52,801 nucleotides of DNA from Rikenellaceae bacterium (lineage in GTDB: Bacteria; Bacteroidota; Bacteroidia; Bacteroidales; UBA932): positions 1-52,801 of the forward strand of contig CAAGIL010000039.1 in assembly GCA_900769905.1 (NCBI GenBank), given 5' to 3'. Position 1 is the stretch's first letter, and each line of letters starts with the position of its first letter. The notes under the pieces are model-generated. The model saw only the letters and a program-made list of their open reading frames with translations, did not search any database and was not told the DNA's origin. Below, in pieces: positions 1 through 8,466 of this stretch. The position numbers and the translations under genes are program-made.

Positions 1-143
1 ACCGCCCCGGCCCGTGACTTTGCCTCGCTTTGACCTAGGCACCTCCTCCGCCATCAGGCGGTCGCGGAGCGAAAGCAGGGTTGGGCCCGCGCGATAGCTT
101 CGCGCAGCGCCGGGGTTTGGGGCGTAAGCCCCAGTATGGATAT
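1..143. repeat. 143-base tandem repeat, copy 1
   Basis: First of three head-to-tail copies. The unit holds two short palindromes: CCGCC-ATCA-GGCGG near base 50 and GGGGC-GTAA-GCCCC at 119-132. The copy starts exactly at the window edge, so more copies may lie to the left. Its length is not a multiple of three and no reading frame is kept between copies, so it is taken as non-coding. Confidence 0.85.
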
Positions 144-286
144 ACCGCCCTGGCCCGTGACTTTGCCATCGCTTGAACCCAGGCACCTCCTCCGCCGTCA
201 GGCGGTCGCGGAGCGAAAGCAGGGTTGGGCTCGCGAGATTGCTTCGCGTAGCGCCGGGGTTTGGGGCAGAGCCCCAGTATAGATAT
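144..286. repeat. 143-base tandem repeat, copy 2
   Basis: Second copy, the same length as the first, with scattered substitutions (for example CCATCGCTTGAACCC where copy 1 has CCTCGCTTTGACCTA). The two palindromes are kept, with changes in the loop: the GGGGC stem has loop AGA in place of GTAA. Kept stems with changed loops suggest the hairpins matter, or that they are simply the conserved core of the repeat family. Confidence 0.85.
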
Positions 287-423
287 ACCGCCCCGGCCCG
301 TGACTTTGCCTCGCTTTGACCTAGGCACCTCCTCCGCCATCAGGCGGTCGCGGAGCGAAAGCAGGGTGGGCTCACGCGATGGCTTCGCGTAGCGATGGGG
401 TTTGGGGTGGAACCCCAGTATGG
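287..423. repeat. 143-base tandem repeat, copy 3 (diverged end)
   Basis: Third copy. Its first 75 bases match copy 1 almost exactly, while the last part is more diverged and a little shorter, ending near the GGGGT-GGA-ACCCC palindrome at about 405-417. It lies just past the 3' end of manC, on the far side of another hairpin. Confidence 0.8.
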
Positions 424-449
424 GTAGCGGCACCATTCGGGCTGCTACC
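423..449 (-). terminator. Hairpin downstream of manC, possible terminator
   Basis: A 9-base-pair stem with one wobble pair (GGTAGCGGC at 423-431 with GCTGCTACC at 441-449) lies 13 bases past the manC stop. There is no clear U tract on the minus strand, so termination is an inference. It could instead be the edge of the repeat array. Confidence 0.4.
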
Positions 450-461
450 ATTATATATACA

Positions 462-1556
462 TTACCTGTACTCTTCGAATTCGGGCAGGGCGAGGCTGGA
501 GAGGAAGTCCTTGAGCTTTTCGACATCGCGCGGGCAGATCATCAGCACGTCCCTGGTGTCTATGATGATGCTGTCCTGCACGCCCCTCATTGCAAGCAGT
601 TTGTCGGGTCTGTCGGAGTAGATGATGTTCCTGTTGCATTCCTGGACGAGGAACTGGGCCTTCACGCTGACGGCGTTGCCGTGGGAGTCGTGATGGGCGA
701 GGTAGTCGTAGAGGGAGTCCCAGTTGCCTATGTCGGCCCAGCTGAACTTTGCCGGGTACACCCAGGCGTTCTCCGTCTTCTCCATCAAGGCGTAGTCTAT
801 GGAGCTGCGAGGCATATCGGTGTAAATCCTTTCGAGGTATTCCTTCTCCCTTTCGGTGCCGAGCAGTTCCTGCCATCCCGCCCAGAGACGGGTGATTTCA
901 GGCATGTGCTTCTCCAGTTCCTTCTTGATTTCCGCTGATTTCCAGATGAATATACCCGTGTTCCAAAGGAACTCCCCGGTCTCGATGAAGACCTTTGCCA
1001 GCTCCACGTCCGGCTTCTCGGTGAAGGTCTTCACCTTCACGGGACGGTCCTGCTCAATGTCGCAGTCCATCATCTGGATGTAGCCGAAGTTGGTGTCAGG
1101 CCTGCTCGGGACCACGCCAATAGTGATCAGCGCATCTGTGCCTGCCGCGTAGCCGAAGGCATTGGCGAGTATGCGGTTGAATTCCTCGTGGTCGCCTATG
1201 ATCTGGTCGGAAGGCATGACGAGGGTCACTGCCAGAGGGTCCCTTTTGAGTATGGTGTAGTTGGCGTAGGCGAGGCAGGGTGCAGTGTTCCGGTTGTACG
1301 GCTCCAGCAGCAGGTTCTCCTCCTTGAGTTCCGGAAGCTGTTCCCTGACCTGCTCCCTGTAGCGGGTGAGGCTCACTACCAGTATGTTGTCGTCCGGGAC
1401 TATGTCCTTCATCCTGTCGTAGGTCTGCCTCAGGAATGATTTCCCCTCATTGGTGAAGTCCAGGAACTGTTTCGGTTTGTCGGCGCGGCTGATGGGCCAG
1501 AAACGTGAACCGAATCCGCCGGCCATTATTATACAGTATGAATGGTTATTAAGCAT
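462..1556 (-). CDS. manC: Mannose-1-phosphate guanylyltransferase
   Basis: Makes GDP-mannose from mannose 1-phosphate and GTP in the cytoplasm, the donor for mannose and fucose units of surface glycans. The 364-residue protein opens with the nucleotidyltransferase signature (GGFGSR at 13-18, then PISR and PKQF at 28-31) and later has FTEKP, WNTGIFIWKS and SWADIGNWDSL, which are typical of the GDP-mannose pyrophosphorylase family. It lacks the C-terminal isomerase domain of bifunctional enzymes. It is the last gene of the cdaA operon and overlaps yraN by 8 bases. The symbol follows the family; rfbM or cpsB are synonyms. Confidence 0.9.
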   Translation of the reverse strand: MLNNHSYCIIMAGGFGSRFWPISRADKPKQFLDFTNEGKSFLRQTYDRMKDIVPDDNILVVSLTRYREQVREQLPELKEENLLLEPYNRNTAPCLAYANYTILKRDPLAVTLVMPSDQIIGDHEEFNRILANAFGYAAGTDALITIGVVPSRPDTNFGYIQMMDCDIEQDRPVKVKTFTEKPDVELAKVFIETGEFLWNTGIFIWKSAEIKKELEKHMPEITRLWAGWQELLGTEREKEYLERIYTDMPRSSIDYALMEKTENAWVYPAKFSWADIGNWDSLYDYLAHHDSHGNAVSVKAQFLVQECNRNIIYSDRPDKLLAMRGVQDSIIIDTRDVLMICPRDVEKLKDFLSSLALPEFEEYR

Positions 1557-1932
1557 AAATTGGTATAAAAGCTTGTGGATAGTATTCTATTTCGTAGTCC
1601 GGACCGTCGATGAGCACCGTGATGACATCAAACCATATTTCCAGGTCTTCGGGAAGGGGCTTCCTGTCTTTCGAGTTGAGGAAGGCCTTCGCCGCCGCTA
1701 CCAGTTTCTTCTGCTTCACGGGTCCCACTGCGTCTTCCGGGGCGCTTGAACTCGGTACCTCCCTGCTCTTCACCTCCACGATGTGGAGCACCTGCCCCTC
1801 CAGGCTCACGATGTCAAGTTCCAGGTGAGAACATCTCCAATTTCGTGCCACGATTTCGTGTCCCAGTTTCCTGAGGTGCTGCGCGGCTATCTCCTCGCCC
1901 CGCTTCCATATTGTTCCCCTGTCGGATATCAT
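1549..1932 (-). CDS. yraN: YraN family (UPF0102) endonuclease-like protein
   Basis: A 127-residue protein of the UPF0102 family, related in fold to Holliday-junction resolvases and PD-(D/E)XK nucleases. The nuclease-like residues are visible: E38 and D40 in LELDIV, then E53-V-K55 in VEVKSRE. Cellular role is not established for most members. It overlaps mutS2 by 4 bases (ATGA) and manC by 8, so translation is probably coupled. Confidence 0.85.
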   Translation of the reverse strand: MISDRGTIWKRGEEIAAQHLRKLGHEIVARNWRCSHLELDIVSLEGQVLHIVEVKSREVPSSSAPEDAVGPVKQKKLVAAAKAFLNSKDRKPLPEDLEIWFDVITVLIDGPDYEIEYYPQAFIPIYA

Positions 1933-4391
1933 AGCTTCACGACGGTGACTCCCGCTCCTCCGTTCCTTACATCCTCGTCGCTCACGCTGAGCCCCGGGAT
2001 GGTTCTCAGGTACTTCTGGATTTCCTCCCTGAGCACTCCGGTGCCCTTGCCGTGTATGATGCGTACGCTGCTGATGTTCAGCATTATGGCGTCGTCAATA
2101 TAGTGCATTACGATGTTGAGCGCATCGGAGAGCCGCTCGCCGCGTATGTCCAGCTCCGGGGAGAAGTTGAGCTTGCGCTCGGTGATGGCGCTGTCTTCGC
2201 GGGTGTAACTCGTCTTCTGGGTTTTCCTCGATGCCTCGCGGAATTCGTTCGAGGAGATGCGCTCGAGCCGGGATGCCGACATCGTGCTGCTGATGTTGCC
2301 CACGATGATGGTGACGGACTTCGAGGAAATCTTCGCCACTTCCCCCACCATTCCGCTGTCCTTGATGCGCACCTTCTCGCCCACCTTCAACGGAGCTGTC
2401 TTGGCTTCCGCCTGCTCCTCCGGGGCTTTGTTGCCCTTGCGCCTGCGGAGCTGCTCCATCTTGCGGTCTATGTACTCGTCCTTGCTTTTCTTCTCCTTCT
2501 CCTTGTGCTCCTGGAGTGCGCCCAGGAAACCTTGCAACTCCTGGCGTGCCGCCTTGGTCTGCTCCTTTTCGGCCTGCGCCTTCTTGATGTCGCGTATGGT
2601 CTTCTCCACCTGCCTGCCTGCGCCCCTGACGATTTCCTCCGCCTCCTGCCTTGCCTGCGAGAGGATTTCCTCCTTCTGCTTCTTGATGTCTTCCAGTTCC
2701 TTGAGGTAACGCTCCGTGATGCCGGTCAGCGCCTTGTCGCTGTTCTTCACCTTCTGGAGCTTTTCGTCCAGGGCACGGCGGTTGCGGGCGATTTTCCTGA
2801 GGTTGCGCTCTATGCCCACGAACTCTTCTCCCGCCCTGTTCTCCGCGTCCTTGACTATGGCCTCTGGAAGTTTCATTTTGCGCGCGAGCTCGAAGGCGAA
2901 GGAATTGCCCGGGAGACCTATCTCCAGCTTGAACATAGGCTCGATGCGCGAGGAGTCGTAGAGCATGGCGCCGTTGGTGACGTGGGTGTCCGGGCCGGAT
3001 GCATAGAGCTTGAGGTTGGTGTAGTGGGTGGTGATTACCCCGTACACACCCCTGCGGTCGATTTCGCTGAGTATGGCTTCGGCAATTGCGCCGCCGGCGG
3101 CAGGTTCGGTGCCGGAACCGAATTCATCTATGAGCACCAGGGTCTTCCCGTCGGCGCAGCTCAGCATTTCGCGCATATCCGCGAGGAAGGAACTGTAGGT
3201 GCTGAGGTCGTCCTCGATGTTCTGGTTGTCGCCTATGCTAACCACTATCCTGTCGAAAATCGGGAGCTCCGAGGTCTCGGACGTAGGGATGAGCATACCC
3301 CACTGGAACATGTACTGGAGCAGTCCGGTGGTCTTCAGGCAGACGGACTTGCCTCCGGCGTTGGGGCCGGAAATGAGGAGTATGCGCTTCTTCTCGCTCA
3401 GGCTTATGGTGAGCGGAACTATCTTGCGTCCTTCGGACTTGAGTGCCTTCTCCAGGAGGGGGTGTCTCGCCTTGCGCAGGGACAGGCTGCCGTCGCTTGA
3501 GATTACCGGCATTCCGGCTATCATATCCAGGGCGGTCTGCGCCTTTGCCATCAGGAAGTCGATTTCTCCGAGCAGCTGAGCTCCGGCGATGAGTTCCGGG
3601 AGGTAAGGGCGGAGGAATTCGCTGAAGTCGAAGAGTATGCGCTGGATTTCCCGCGCCTCCTCGAAACGGAGGCTGCTGATTTCGTTCTCCAGTTCTATGA
3701 TTTCCGCCGGCTCGATGAAGGTGGTTTTTCCGCTGGAGGACTCGTCGTATACGAAGCCCTGCAGCTTGCGCTTGGAGGAGGAGTTTACCGGAATGAGGTA
3801 CTTTCCGTCCCTCACGCCCACGGATGCGCCTTCGTCGGCTATGCCTGCGTCCTGGGCCTGTTTGAGTATGGCGGCCGCCCTTTTCGAAATCACGCTTTCC
3901 TTGCTGCGCAGGCTGCTGCGTATCGAGGCCAGCTGTTCGGATGCCGAGTCCTTGATCTCGCCGTATTTGTCCAGGATGGACTCTATCCTGCGCTGCACTT
4001 CAGGGAAGGAGCATACGGGGGAGGCGAGATGCTTGAGCTTGGGGTATATGCCGTCCTTGACGCTGTTGAAGAAGTGCAGCAGGCGCCTTATGGTGTCCGT
4101 GACCGTCTTGAGCTTTCCCAGGGAAAGCAGGTCTATGCACGAGCCCGCCCTGGTCAGGCCTTCCAGGAAGGGGAGGGCGTCGATGTAGCCGTTGGTGGGG
4201 AAGTTCTCCTCGAACATCAGCACCAGCCTCATTTCGTCTGTCAGGCCCAGCCTGTCGCTGATTACGCCAGCGTCGGTGGAGAACTCTTCCTTCTCCACCC
4301 TGTCTGCGGCATAGTCCGTCAGGCAGCGGTCCTGAATGGCCCTGCGTATCTTGTCGAATCCAAGTTTTGTCTCCAGTCTGTAGTCCGTCAT
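1929..4391 (-). CDS. mutS2: MutS2 family ATPase/endonuclease
   Basis: An 820-residue MutS-like protein without the mismatch-recognition domain. It has a Walker A motif (SGPNAGGKS), a Walker B region (LVLIDEFGSGTEP), a long charged coiled coil rich in K, E and Q, and a C-terminal Smr nuclease domain (LDIRGERL, then IIHGKGTGVL). Family members limit recombination or act in rescue of collided ribosomes, depending on the organism; which applies here cannot be told. It starts inside the end of cdaA (4-base overlap) and is cotranscribed with it. Confidence 0.95.
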   Translation of the reverse strand: MTDYRLETKLGFDKIRRAIQDRCLTDYAADRVEKEEFSTDAGVISDRLGLTDEMRLVLMFEENFPTNGYIDALPFLEGLTRAGSCIDLLSLGKLKTVTDTIRRLLHFFNSVKDGIYPKLKHLASPVCSFPEVQRRIESILDKYGEIKDSASEQLASIRSSLRSKESVISKRAAAILKQAQDAGIADEGASVGVRDGKYLIPVNSSSKRKLQGFVYDESSSGKTTFIEPAEIIELENEISSLRFEEAREIQRILFDFSEFLRPYLPELIAGAQLLGEIDFLMAKAQTALDMIAGMPVISSDGSLSLRKARHPLLEKALKSEGRKIVPLTISLSEKKRILLISGPNAGGKSVCLKTTGLLQYMFQWGMLIPTSETSELPIFDRIVVSIGDNQNIEDDLSTYSSFLADMREMLSCADGKTLVLIDEFGSGTEPAAGGAIAEAILSEIDRRGVYGVITTHYTNLKLYASGPDTHVTNGAMLYDSSRIEPMFKLEIGLPGNSFAFELARKMKLPEAIVKDAENRAGEEFVGIERNLRKIARNRRALDEKLQKVKNSDKALTGITERYLKELEDIKKQKEEILSQARQEAEEIVRGAGRQVEKTIRDIKKAQAEKEQTKAARQELQGFLGALQEHKEKEKKSKDEYIDRKMEQLRRRKGNKAPEEQAEAKTAPLKVGEKVRIKDSGMVGEVAKISSKSVTIIVGNISSTMSASRLERISSNEFREASRKTQKTSYTREDSAITERKLNFSPELDIRGERLSDALNIVMHYIDDAIMLNISSVRIIHGKGTGVLREEIQKYLRTIPGLSVSDEDVRNGGAGVTVVKL

Positions 4392-5185
4392 TCGCTTTTT
4401 CCGGATAAAAGCAGTTTCAGAGCATTGATGCTGTCAACTGTCTTTATTTCCCCTCCGCGCACGTGGGAAATCCTTCCCGTCTGCTCGCTGACCACGATTA
4501 CGGATGCGTCGCACTGCTCCGAGATGCCGACCGCCGCCTTGTGCCTCATTCCCAGGCGTGCCGGCAAGTCGGTGCGCTCGGTGATGGGGAGGGTGCAGCG
4601 GGCCGCGATGATGCGGTTGTTTCCTATTATCATTGCTCCGTCGTGGAGAGGGGAATTTTTAAAAAAAATGTTCATTATCAGGCGGCTGCTGATCTCGGCG
4701 TCAATCACATCCCCGGTGTCGATGATCGACTGGAGGAGGTCCTTGCGGCGTATGACAATCAGCGCGCCCGTCTTCTGTTCTGACATTTCCTGACAAGCCT
4801 GGGCTATGGCCGTCACTGCCTTCGTATCTACGGATTCGGGCTCGCGCTTGAGGAACAGGCGCTTCAGCATAGGGCGTTTTTCTATGGTGTTGCCGGCACG
4901 GCGGCCCAGACTGTTCAGAAAGCGGCGTATCTCCGGCTGGAATATGACGATGATGGCCACGGCGCCCACGTCTATGAGGGTGCCCAGGATGGAAGACAGC
5001 ATCTTCATGCCAAGAGCCGTGGAGATGATCTGAATGACCAGCACGATTATGATGGCGATGAAGATGTTGATGGCATTGGAACCCTTGATCCAGCGGAAAG
5101 CCACAAAGATGATGGCTGCGACCATCAGGATGTCAAGGAGGTCTATCAATGTGAAGTTCAGAAATTTCAGCATCTTTGTCGTCAA
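4388..5185 (-). CDS. cdaA: Diadenylate cyclase CdaA (membrane)
   Basis: Makes cyclic di-AMP from two ATP at the inner membrane. The 265-residue protein has three predicted membrane helices (about 15-30, 38-57 and 65-83) and then the DAC catalytic domain, with the DGA motif at 182-184 and RHK at 214-216, both needed in this family. Length and layout match CdaA rather than DisA. It heads the operon cdaA-mutS2-yraN-manC and is divergent from the ribosomal operon, with a good promoter at 5213-5244. Confidence 0.95.
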   Translation of the reverse strand: MTTKMLKFLNFTLIDLLDILMVAAIIFVAFRWIKGSNAINIFIAIIIVLVIQIISTALGMKMLSSILGTLIDVGAVAIIVIFQPEIRRFLNSLGRRAGNTIEKRPMLKRLFLKREPESVDTKAVTAIAQACQEMSEQKTGALIVIRRKDLLQSIIDTGDVIDAEISSRLIMNIFFKNSPLHDGAMIIGNNRIIAARCTLPITERTDLPARLGMRHKAAVGISEQCDASVIVVSEQTGRISHVRGGEIKTVDSINALKLLLSGKSE

Positions 5186-5212
5186 ATGTCGTGTTCAGCA
5201 CGCTTTGCAAGG

Positions 5213-5244
5213 CAAATTTAGCAACTATTTTCTGCAATATCAAA
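5213..5244 (-). promoter_or_regulatory. Promoter of cdaA operon
   Basis: On the minus strand a TTTG (5241-5244) is followed after exactly 20 bases by TAAATTTG (5213-5220), a full match to the Bacteroidetes housekeeping promoter. The -7 box ends 27 bases before the cdaA start. Confidence 0.7.
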
Positions 5245-5252
5245 CAGTTGTG

Positions 5253-5284
5253 TTTGGAAATTGAAGAAATTAATCGTATATTTG
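5253..5284 (+). promoter_or_regulatory. Promoter of the rplC-rpsC operon
   Basis: TTTG at 5253-5256, a 20-base spacer and TATATTTG at 5277-5284 fit the Bacteroidetes consensus. The leader to rplC is about 55 bases and begins with a small palindrome (CCGCAA/TTGCGG, 5289-5302). The operon therefore starts at rplC; rpsJ is not upstream. Confidence 0.75.
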
Positions 5285-5345
5285 CAGCCCGCAATTTTGC
5301 GGAGTTACTTGTAAAGTATTTATAAACAATTAATTAATCAAACCA

Positions 5346-5972
5346 ATGCCTGGATTAATTGGAAAAAAAATCGGAATGACTTCCGTTTTCGGTGCCGATG
5401 GTAAGAACATACCATGCACCGTTATCGAGGCTGGTCCGTGCGTTGTTACGCAGCTCCGTACAGTAGAGAAAGATGGTTATGCCGCTGTACAGCTTGCCTA
5501 TGACGAAACCACTGAAAAGCACACCAGCGCGCCTCTGATGGGGCATTTCAAAAAGGCAGGAACCACTCCTATGCGCAAGCTTGTCGAGTTCAAGGCAGAC
5601 TTCGCAGGAGAGCTGAAACTCGGTGACAAGTTCACCGTAGCCGACATCTTCACTGAGAATGTTGCTTACGTTGACGTCATCGGTACTTCTAAAGGTAAGG
5701 GTTTCCAGGGCGTTGTTCACCGTCACGGATTCGCCGGTGTAGGCGGACAGACTCACGGTCAGCACAACCGTCTTCGTCACCCCGGTTCAATGGGTGCATC
5801 CTCATGGCCTTCCCGCGTTCTTCCTGGAATGCGCATGGCAGGACACATGGGAAATGAGAGAGTGAAGGTGGAGAACCTTCAGGTCATCAAGGTCATCCCT
5901 GAGAACAATCTCATCGTAGTCAAGGGTTCCGTTCCGGGAGCCAAGGGTTCTTATGTAATTTTGGAGGCTTAA
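5346..5972 (+). CDS. rplC: 50S ribosomal protein L3
   Basis: A 208-residue L3 that binds 23S rRNA near the start of 50S assembly. It starts PGLIGKKIGMTSVF and has the conserved central loop GGQTHGQHNR followed by HPGSMGASS. Normal length. It is first in its operon here, whereas in most Bacteroidetes rpsJ comes first. No Shine-Dalgarno sequence is seen; the leader is AT-rich. Confidence 0.98.
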   Translation: MPGLIGKKIGMTSVFGADGKNIPCTVIEAGPCVVTQLRTVEKDGYAAVQLAYDETTEKHTSAPLMGHFKKAGTTPMRKLVEFKADFAGELKLGDKFTVADIFTENVAYVDVIGTSKGKGFQGVVHRHGFAGVGGQTHGQHNRLRHPGSMGASSWPSRVLPGMRMAGHMGNERVKVENLQVIKVIPENNLIVVKGSVPGAKGSYVILEA

Positions 5973-5976
5973 GAGT

Positions 5977-6606
5977 ATGGAATTACCAGTTTTGAAAATC
6001 GACGGAACTCCTTCCGGAAAGAACGTCACTCTTGAGGAAGGCGTATTCGGCATCCAGCCGAACGACCACGCCATCTATCTCGACGTAGTACAGTATCTCG
6101 CAAACCAGCGTCACGGCAACGCCAAGACCAAGGATCGCAGCGAGAATGCCCATAGCACAAAGAAGCTCGGACGCCAGAAGGGCGGCGGTGGCGCACGTCA
6201 CGGTTCCCTCAAGGCCAACATCTTCGTAGGCGGTGGCCGCGTATTCGGTCCTCAGCCACGCTTCTATCACAACAAGTTGAACAAGAAGGTCAAGGCCCTC
6301 GCACGCAAGTCAGCCCTCTCATACAAGGCTAACGAGAATGCGATCATCATGCTTGAGCCTTTCACCATGGATGCACCTAAGACCAAGGAGCTTCTCAACA
6401 TCACCGCAGCCATCAAGGCCGGCGACCGCAAGGTGCTCTACGTGCTTCCTGAGAATTCAACCAACATCTATCTTTCATCCCGCAACCTTCCTCAGGTGAA
6501 TGTCACCACCGTTGACGAGATCAACACCTACGCTATCATGAACGCCAGGACCCTGGTACTCGTGGACGGCGTACAGGACATCCTCGCTGAGAGAAACATG
6601 CGCTAA
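5977..6606 (+). CDS. rplD: 50S ribosomal protein L4
   Basis: A 209-residue L4, an early 23S-binding protein whose loop reaches the exit tunnel. The tunnel loop is visible as GRQKGGGGARHGSLKANIF. In enterobacteria L4 represses its own operon; whether this happens here is unknown. It begins 4 bases after rplC. Confidence 0.98.
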   Translation: MELPVLKIDGTPSGKNVTLEEGVFGIQPNDHAIYLDVVQYLANQRHGNAKTKDRSENAHSTKKLGRQKGGGGARHGSLKANIFVGGGRVFGPQPRFYHNKLNKKVKALARKSALSYKANENAIIMLEPFTMDAPKTKELLNITAAIKAGDRKVLYVLPENSTNIYLSSRNLPQVNVTTVDEINTYAIMNARTLVLVDGVQDILAERNMR

Positions 6607-6618
6607 ACGACTCAGAAG

Positions 6619-6909
6619 ATGGGAATCATTATTAAGCCAATAGTTACAGAGAAGTTGACGGCTCAGGGCGAAAAGTTGAACCGTTACGGCTTTATCGTAG
6701 ATCGTAAGGCCAACAAGCTTCAGATCAAGGAGGCAGTCGAGAAGATGTTCAATGTCTCCGTTGCAGATGTAAATACAGTCAATTATCACGGCAAGCGCAA
6801 GAGCCGCTATTCAAAGTCAGGTATGCTCCGCGGCCGTATGAATCACTTCAAGAAGGCATACGTTACCCTTGCAGGTGAGGATAAGATTGATTTCTACGCT
6901 AATATTTAA
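6619..6909 (+). CDS. rplW: 50S ribosomal protein L23
   Basis: A 96-residue L23, located at the tunnel exit, where it forms a docking site for trigger factor and SRP. It starts GIIIKPIVTEK and has the extended loop GKRKSRYSKSG. Its TAA stop runs straight into the Shine-Dalgarno sequence of rplB. Confidence 0.97.
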   Translation: MGIIIKPIVTEKLTAQGEKLNRYGFIVDRKANKLQIKEAVEKMFNVSVADVNTVNYHGKRKSRYSKSGMLRGRMNHFKKAYVTLAGEDKIDFYANI

Positions 6910-6916
6910 GGGAGGG
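6909..6916 (+). promoter_or_regulatory. Strong Shine-Dalgarno sequence of rplB
   Basis: GGAGG core at 6911-6915, 8 bases before the ATG, overlapping the rplW stop. Such sites are rare in Bacteroidetes, where most genes have A-rich leaders. Confidence 0.7.
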
Positions 6917-6923
6917 ACAGACA

Positions 6924-7748
6924 ATGGCAGTAAGAAAATTCAAACCGGTAACCCCCGGTCAGAGAAACAAGGTGATCGGAACCTTTGAGGAAATCACCGC
7001 TAAGAAACCTCAGAAATCATTGCTGGAGCCTCTCAAGAGCACAGGCGGACGCAACAACACCGGTCAGATGACCGTACGTTACGTCGGTGGCGGTCACAAG
7101 AGAATGTACCGTATCATCGACTTCCGTCGTGACAAGGATACCTGCCCTGCAACCGTTCTCACCATCGAGTACGATCCTAACCGCAGCGCACGTATCGCCC
7201 TTGTACAGTATGAGGATGGCGAGAAGAGATATATCATCGCCCCTCAGGGACTCAAGGTTGGTCAGGTAATCGCTTCCGGCAGCGGAGTTGCTCCGGAGGT
7301 CGGCAACTGCCTCCCTCTGAGTGAAATTCCTGTAGGTACCGTCGTTCACAACATCGAGCTCCGTCCTGGCCAGGGTGCCGCTATGGCACGTTCTGCCGGT
7401 ACTTTCGCTCAGCTTGCCGCACGTGAGGGCAACCACGCCGTTCTCCGCCTGCCTTCAGGCGAGACCCGTATGGTGCTCGTATCCTGCCGCGCAACCGTAG
7501 GTGTTGTGTCCAACGCAGACCACAGTTTGGAGAGCCACGGTAAGGCCGGACGCAAGCGTTGGCTTGGTGTTCGTCCTCACAACAGAGGTGTCGTTATGAA
7601 CCCGGTTGATCACCCGATGGGTGGTGGTGAAGGTCGTGCTTCCGGTGGACATCCACGTTCACGCAAGGGATTGCCGGCTAAGGGCTACAAGACACGTAAT
7701 CCTAAGGCTGCTTCCAACAAGTTCATCATTGAAAGAAGAAAGAAATAA
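6924..7748 (+). CDS. rplB: 50S ribosomal protein L2
   Basis: A 274-residue L2, needed for subunit joining and close to the peptidyl transferase centre. The conserved C-terminal loop is present as NPVDHPMGGGEGR, including the histidine important for activity. The start is fixed by the Shine-Dalgarno sequence 8 bases upstream. Confidence 0.98.
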   Translation: MAVRKFKPVTPGQRNKVIGTFEEITAKKPQKSLLEPLKSTGGRNNTGQMTVRYVGGGHKRMYRIIDFRRDKDTCPATVLTIEYDPNRSARIALVQYEDGEKRYIIAPQGLKVGQVIASGSGVAPEVGNCLPLSEIPVGTVVHNIELRPGQGAAMARSAGTFAQLAAREGNHAVLRLPSGETRMVLVSCRATVGVVSNADHSLESHGKAGRKRWLGVRPHNRGVVMNPVDHPMGGGEGRASGGHPRSRKGLPAKGYKTRNPKAASNKFIIERRKK

Positions 7749-7770
7749 ACAGGAATAAACTTTAGAGATT

Positions 7771-8043
7771 ATGAGTCGTTCTTTAAGAAAAGGTCCATAT
7801 ATCCAGGAAGCTCTGGAAAAAAGAATTCTTGCTATGAATGACGGTAGCAAGAAGAAGGAAGTGGTCAAGACCTGGTCACGCGCCAGTATGATCTCTCCTG
7901 ACTTTATCGGCCATACTATCGCTGTTCACAACGGAAACAAGTTCATCCCTGTTTACGTTACCGAGCAGATGGTTGGTCACAAGCTTGGCGAGTTCGCCCC
8001 TACACGTACGTTCAGAGGACATGCAGGTAACAATAAGAAGTAA
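7771..8043 (+). CDS. rpsS: 30S ribosomal protein S19
   Basis: A 90-residue S19 of the 30S head. It starts SRSLRKGPYI and has TWSRASMI and GHKLGEFAPTRTFRGH, all family signatures. Followed 5 bases later by rplV. Confidence 0.97.
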   Translation: MSRSLRKGPYIQEALEKRILAMNDGSKKKEVVKTWSRASMISPDFIGHTIAVHNGNKFIPVYVTEQMVGHKLGEFAPTRTFRGHAGNNKK

Positions 8044-8048
8044 TCATT

Positions 8049-8465
8049 ATGGGAAAGCGTAAAAGACTTATGGCCGATCGCCTCAAGGAGGCGAAGAAGG
8101 TTACAGCTGTTGCCAAGCTGAATGACGTGCCTACTTCCCCTCGCAAGATGCGCCTCGTGGCTGACACCGTGCGTGGAGTTGAGGTTAACCGCGCCCTCGA
8201 TCTTCTGAAGTTCTCCAAGAGGGAGGCTTCAGGTCGTCTGGAGAAGCTTCTCCGCAGCGCCATCGCTAACTGGGAAGCCAAGAATCCTGACAAGAGCAGT
8301 GAATTGGATAACGGAAACGTATATGTCAAGACCATTATGGTAGACGGTGGCCGCATGCTCAAGCGCATCCGTCCTTGCCCGCAGGGTAGGGCCGGCCGCA
8401 TCCGCAAGCGCTCCAACCACGTGACCGTGATTCTCGATGTAAAACAACCAGTAGAGAATAAGTAA
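8049..8465 (+). CDS. rplV: 50S ribosomal protein L22
   Basis: A 138-residue L22 that lines the exit tunnel. The core TSPRKMRLVADTVRG and the tunnel hairpin region GRMLKRIRPCPQGRAGRI are clear. The first dozen residues (KRKRLMADRL) form a basic extension. It precedes rpsC by a single base. Confidence 0.96.
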   Translation: MGKRKRLMADRLKEAKKVTAVAKLNDVPTSPRKMRLVADTVRGVEVNRALDLLKFSKREASGRLEKLLRSAIANWEAKNPDKSSELDNGNVYVKTIMVDGGRMLKRIRPCPQGRAGRIRKRSNHVTVILDVKQPVENK

Positions 8466-8466
8466 T

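Noticed and set aside
1..423. Left-end repeats as a CRISPR array
   Set aside because: Units are 143 bases with no unique spacers between short repeats, and no cas gene is near.
35..526. A 163-codon open frame on the minus strand across the repeats
   Set aside because: Unit length of 143 is not a multiple of three, so the frame shifts between copies. The product is low-complexity and runs into manC antisense; no start signal.
2052..3500. A 482-codon open frame antisense to mutS2
   Set aside because: Shadow of the mutS2 codon pattern; Leu-rich product with no family features.
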